From JAJFVC01 sp039698075 (GTDB lineage: Bacteria > Planctomycetota > Planctomycetia > Pirellulales > Thermoguttaceae), in assembly GCA_039698075.1 (NCBI GenBank), contig JBDKTJ010000049.1, positions 1 to 26,999 on the forward strand: 26,999 bases of DNA, in the 5' to 3' direction. Below the pieces are notes generated by a model. The model saw nothing but the letters and a program-made list of their open reading frames with translations, had not been told where the DNA came from and did no database searches. The translations under genes and the position numbers were made by a program. Numbering within the stretch: position 1 is the stretch's first letter; each line of letters starts with the position of its first letter. Below are positions 24,449-26,999 of the stretch, piece by piece.

Positions 24449-24495
24449 CGCATTCCAACTCGAAAAACGCGCGGACGCGCTTCTGCGAGAACGGC
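24449..24495. repeat. Post-stop hairpin repeat, copy B
   Basis: A 47-nt element starting CGCATTCCAACT, 2 nt after the rnc stop, with hairpin CGCGGA (24470-24475), loop CGCGCT, TCTGCG (24482-24487; one G-T pair). It aligns with the copy after the Trm112 gene; the stem is kept despite a base change. Confidence 0.8.
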
Positions 24496-24527
24496 GCATC
24501 TTCAAGACGGAAGGCGCGCAAAAAAAT

Positions 24528-24560
24528 AGAAGCGCCCGATCAGCCGTGCCGGGCGCTTCT
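24528..24560. terminator. Bidirectional terminator between rnc and the histone-like gene
   Basis: A perfect 11-bp stem (AGAAGCGCCCG with CGGGCGCTTCT, loop 11 nt). On the plus strand it runs into TTCT; on the minus strand it is followed by TATTTTTTT, a good intrinsic-terminator tail. It therefore serves the convergent pair, most strongly the minus-strand gene. Confidence 0.85.
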
Positions 24561-24687
24561 TTCTCGTCGTAACGAAATGGAAGATCCGAAGCAGTTTTGG
24601 CCAACCCCGGAGAGTTTTGGCCGCTGCGTGATTTTCCGACCATGGAAAACACAACGGGCGGTCAGGCGGGGCAGGTCCTTCGCGTCA

Positions 24688-24703
24688 GGCGGAAAAGTCC
24701 GCC
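24688..24703 (-). other. Small hairpin just after the histone-like gene
   Basis: GGCGGA and TCCGCC form a perfect 6-bp stem with a 4-nt loop, 7 nt past the stop of the minus-strand gene. It has no T tail and may be an mRNA-stabilising 3' hairpin upstream of the main terminator. Confidence 0.4.
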
Positions 24704-24710
24704 CGGCACA

Positions 24711-24854
24711 CTACTTCTTCGCAGCCTTCTTCTTGGCTACCTTCTTCTTCGCGGCCTTCTTGGCCGGCTTCTTCACAGCCTTCTTGGCTGCCTTCTTGGC
24801 GACTTTCTTGGCCGGCTTCTTCACGGCCTTCTTGGCTGCCTTCTTCTTGGCCAC
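24711..24854 (-). CDS. Histone H1-like lysine/alanine-rich DNA-binding protein (47 aa)
   Basis: A GTG-started protein of 47 residues composed almost wholly of lysine (25), alanine, valine and proline, in repeats such as AAKKAVKKPAKK. This is the composition of the C-terminal tail of histone H1 and of bacterial Hc1/H1-like nucleoid proteins, so it should bind nucleic acid through charge and help compact the chromosome. The frame is fixed by a near-perfect AGGAGG 7 nt before the GTG; an ATG overlapping that spacer is too close to the ribosome-binding site and yields a glutamate/glutamine/glycine-rich shadow protein in another frame. Nearly all lysines use AAG. It is monocistronic, with a long upstream region and a strong downstream terminator. 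The short length means gene callers may miss it. Confidence 0.85.
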   Translation of the reverse strand: MAKKKAAKKAVKKPAKKVAKKAAKKAVKKPAKKAAKKKVAKKKAAKK

Positions 24855-25050
24855 CTGTCATCCTCCTAACTAGCATCCGGGCGAACGCTCGACATCCGAC
24901 GGGCTGGGGCCGGATCGGCCGCCGAACCTTTTCGCCACTGAAACAAGACAACGAACTGCTTGACTTTGCATCACACGTGACACCGAGGCAAGCCGCTGTT
25001 CGTTTACATCCGTGCCGTCGGTTTTTCCTCAATGAAAAACTCAACTGCTC

Positions 25051-25081
25051 ATGATGGTAATCATTTTTGAAATCTTTGCAA
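25051..25081 (-). promoter_or_regulatory. Candidate promoter and dyad upstream of the histone-like gene
   Basis: Read on the minus strand, TTGCAA (25081-25076) is followed after 16 nt by TACCAT (25059-25054), each matching four of six consensus positions. The -10 overlaps the ATGAT-GGTA-ATCAT dyad, a plausible operator. Weak matches, offered only because of the AT-rich setting. Confidence 0.3.
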
Positions 25082-25343
25082 GTACAATTTTCGAGAAAGA
25101 GGAAAAAATTTTTCTTCCCGCAATGAATTCATCCGCGAAACGTCGCCGACTTCAATGCAACAGGGCCGTTCCACATTGAAAAAAGTCGCCTGTCTTTCCA
25201 AAAATAGATGCGCGACAACACGATCGTGGAAACTTCAATCGGCGCGAAGCAACGCATCGCGATGGGACGACGCATCGTGCGTCGCGAGAAAAGGAAAAGG
25301 GGAAAGAAAACCGAAGGATGCGCGCTCCCTGCCTCTTCGCTGC

Positions 25344-25372
25344 TTGACGGATCCTTGGGGGATTGAGAAAAT
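25344..25372 (+). promoter_or_regulatory. Candidate promoter for the macroglobulin-like gene
   Basis: TTGACG (25344-25349, five of six) is followed after 17 nt by GAAAAT (25367-25372, four of six). It would give a leader of about 75 nt ending in GAGG, 10 nt before the ATG. Confidence 0.5.
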
Positions 25373-25454
25373 ACCGTCGTCGTCGACTGCCGCACAACGT
25401 CATCGTGATGTCTTCGCTGGGTCGTTTGACGGCTTTTTTTGAGGAAAATCGCTT

Positions 25455-26999
25455 ATGTCCCGGCCTCACCCGCCCACGCCGACGCACGTGCCGATCCGCA
25501 GCGAGCCAGCCGCGGCCCGAACGTTTGGGCGAGCCGCCCATTGGACCGTCGGAGTGGCCGCCGCGCTGTTGGTGCTGGTTTCGGCCGGAGGTTATTTTTA
25601 TCATCGCAATCAACTGCTGGCCATCGCGGCCGAACACGTTCGGTTGATCGTCACCGGTCCCGACGCCCTGCACGCGGGCGTGCCGGCGGAATATCTCGTG
25701 AGCGTGACGGCCGTCAACGGGCAGCCGCTTCCGGCGCAAGTCGAGGCTGTGCTGTCGGACGCGGACGGCCATCGCCTAAAGGCGTACAAGGAGTCGGTCG
25801 ATTCGCGAGGACGCTTGCGAGTGCTGATTCCCGGCGATTTGAGCCTTCCTGCCCGAGTGACGTTGAAGGTAACGGCCCAACACGGCGCGAGCCGCGAAAA
25901 CGCCGAATTGCCGCTGACGGTCGCGACTTCCGGTTATGTGACGCGTTTGGCGACCGACCGTCCGTCCTACGCGCCGGGCGATACGATCCGCTACCGCTGC
26001 TTGACGCTTTCGCGGTTTGCGTTGACGGCCGACCGCGAGACGTCGGTGTTGTTTGAAGTCATCGATCCGCAGGGACGGCGGATGCCGCAGTTGGTCCATC
26101 GGCAGACGACCGAACGCGGCGTGGCGTCGGGGGCGTTTTCGATTCCGTCGCGTTGGTCGGCGGGCCAATACGCGCTGGTGGTTCGCAGTCCCGACGGGAA
26201 ATTTGCGGAGCGGCGGTCGCCGTTTGCAATTCGAAACGCGGCCGGCGATGAGGGGAATGAAGCCGAGCCCGCGGCGCAACCCTCCTCGAAAAAAGTCGAC
26301 GTGGTGTTTCAGCCCGAGGGCGGCGGTCTGATCGCCGGTCGGGAAAACCGCGTCTACTTTCTCGCCCGGGATGCGCGAGGCCGGCCGCTTCGTTTGTCGG
26401 GCGAGATTGTGGCCGACGAGGGACGCGGAGTCAAGCGGGCTGCGACGATCCGCACGGCGGTCGACGGGCTGGGGGCGTTCAGCATGACGCCGGAATTCGG
26501 TAAAAGTTATCGTCTGAAGGTGGCCGTTCCGACCGGTGTTGCGGACCAGCCCACGCTGCCGACGGTTTCGATGGAACGTCCGGCGACGTTGGCCGTCGGC
26601 AACAGTGTGTTTGCGGCGGGCCAGTCGTTGGAGTTCAACGTGCGGGCCGGGAGGGCGGGTTTGCCGTTGGTCGCGGTAGTCGATTGTCGCGGCGTTCAGG
26701 TTGGTCAGCAGCCGTTGGTGAGTCGGGTCGGCGCCAATCCGGTGTCGATCGCGTTGCCGTCGGCGATCGGCGGGGTTCTGCGGCTGGCCGTTTTCAGCTA
26801 CGAGGCGGGCGGGCCCAAGCTGCTGGCCGATCGGCTGGTGTATCGTGCTCCGTCGGGTCGATGGAACGTTTGCACGACCGGTTTGAACCCGTCGTACGCG
26901 CCCGGTGAAAAGGCCAGGGTGACGGTGTCGGTGACGAACGAACTCGGCAAACCGACCGCCGCGGCGCTTGGCATTACGGTCGGCGAGCGTCGAACCGCG
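25455..26999 (+). CDS. Macroglobulin-like (MG2-type) membrane-anchored protein, 3' end outside window
   Basis: An open frame of 515 codons without a stop to the window edge. After a proline-rich cytoplasmic N-terminus there is one membrane helix (about residues 30-50, WTVGVAAALLVLVSAGGYFY), then beta-sandwich-like segments. TDRPSYAPGDTIRYRC near residue 170 is the pattern of the MG2 domain of alpha-2-macroglobulin-like proteins; VVFQPEGGGLIAGRENRVYF near 280 and NPSYAPGEKARVTVSVTN near 480 begin further such modules. Bacterial relatives trap proteases or act as envelope adhesins or scaffolds. No thioester motif lies in the visible part; it would be expected further on, if present. The start is supported by GAGG 10 nt upstream. 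Family assignment is moderate, partiality certain. Confidence 0.78.
   Translation, partial: MSRPHPPTPTHVPIRSEPAAARTFGRAAHWTVGVAAALLVLVSAGGYFYHRNQLLAIAAEHVRLIVTGPDALHAGVPAEYLVSVTAVNGQPLPAQVEAVLSDADGHRLKAYKESVDSRGRLRVLIPGDLSLPARVTLKVTAQHGASRENAELPLTVATSGYVTRLATDRPSYAPGDTIRYRCLTLSRFALTADRETSVLFEVIDPQGRRMPQLVHRQTTERGVASGAFSIPSRWSAGQYALVVRSPDGKFAERRSPFAIRNAAGDEGNEAEPAAQPSSKKVDVVFQPEGGGLIAGRENRVYFLARDARGRPLRLSGEIVADEGRGVKRAATIRTAVDGLGAFSMTPEFGKSYRLKVAVPTGVADQPTLPTVSMERPATLAVGNSVFAAGQSLEFNVRAGRAGLPLVAVVDCRGVQVGQQPLVSRVGANPVSIALPSAIGGVLRLAVFSYEAGGPKLLADRLVYRAPSGRWNVCTTGLNPSYAPGEKARVTVSVTNELGKPTAAALGITVGERRTA

Larger units (their letters stand above)
24855..25454. other. 600-nt divergent regulatory spacer
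   Basis: No protein gene is supported. It is AT-rich around 25040-25130, unlike the flanks. It contains the dyad ATGAT-GGTA-ATCAT (25051-25064), the palindrome CATCGCGATG (25255-25264), a hairpin CGACGCA-TCG-TGCGTCG (25268-25284) and promoter-like sequence for both flanking genes. The minus-strand leader of the histone-like gene could be nearly 200 nt long. Confidence 0.55.

Noticed and set aside
24685..25044. 119-codon minus-strand frame with glutamate/glutamine/glycine repeats
   Set aside because: It is the wrong frame of the histone-like gene; the ribosome-binding site and family composition support the GTG frame.

Overview
The window is a GC-rich bacterial chromosome segment that looks like Planctomycetota, probably Pirellulales. 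This is inferred from gene content and style: a truncated division/cell-wall (mur) cluster, a lone OleC-type ligase, an excisionase-type HTH fused to PtsN, a tiny lysine/alanine-rich histone H1-like protein, a macroglobulin-like envelope protein, many short intergenic repeats and weak Shine-Dalgarno sites. No rRNA, tRNA, CRISPR array, transposase or prophage gene was seen.

Layout. (1) 1-4.4 kb: a complete nifJ-type pyruvate:ferredoxin oxidoreductase with a strong terminator, then an HdeD-like membrane protein. (2) 4.5-7.6 kb: a minus-strand phosphohexomutase and a divergent PIN/TRAM membrane protein, separated by an AT-rich spacer with a C12 tract. (3) 7.7-9.3 kb: a minus-strand translationally coupled pair, an HTH-PtsN fusion and a degenerate two-receiver protein that carries a perfect 39-bp tandem repeat. 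(4) 9.4-16.0 kb: the envelope block murE, murF, mraY, murG and cdsA, with a good promoter ahead of murE. murD, ftsW and murC are absent from their usual places. MurE carries the DNPR motif of meso-diaminopimelate enzymes. (5) 16.3-18.7 kb: an OleC-like AMP-forming ligase (minus) and divergent mntP, whose leader holds a large stem-loop. (6) 19.0-22.1 kb: a small unknown protein, a Trm112-like protein, a small lipoprotein-like protein and an HtrA-like serine protease with two PDZ domains. (7) 22.2-24.4 kb: thiL, tsaE and rnc. (8) 24.5-27.0 kb: a bidirectional terminator, a 47-residue histone H1-like gene starting with GTG (minus), a 600-nt regulatory spacer, and the first 515 codons of a macroglobulin-like protein that runs off the window.

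How they fit together. The mur-cdsA block supplies peptidoglycan precursors and CDP-diacylglycerol, so cell-wall and phospholipid synthesis sit together. HtrA, the lipoprotein and the macroglobulin-like protein are envelope or periplasm functions. thiL, tsaE and rnc are ordinary cofactor and RNA housekeeping genes.

Most of the window is housekeeping. The least explained signals are: a family of three similar hairpins placed 20-23 nt after the stop codons of cdsA, the Trm112 gene and rnc; short repeats that have entered coding sequence (murG, mraY tail, the receiver protein); the HTH-PtsN/degenerate-receiver pair; and the structured leaders and spacers before mntP and mraY. All calls rest on reading the sequence and recalling family motifs; no database search was run.
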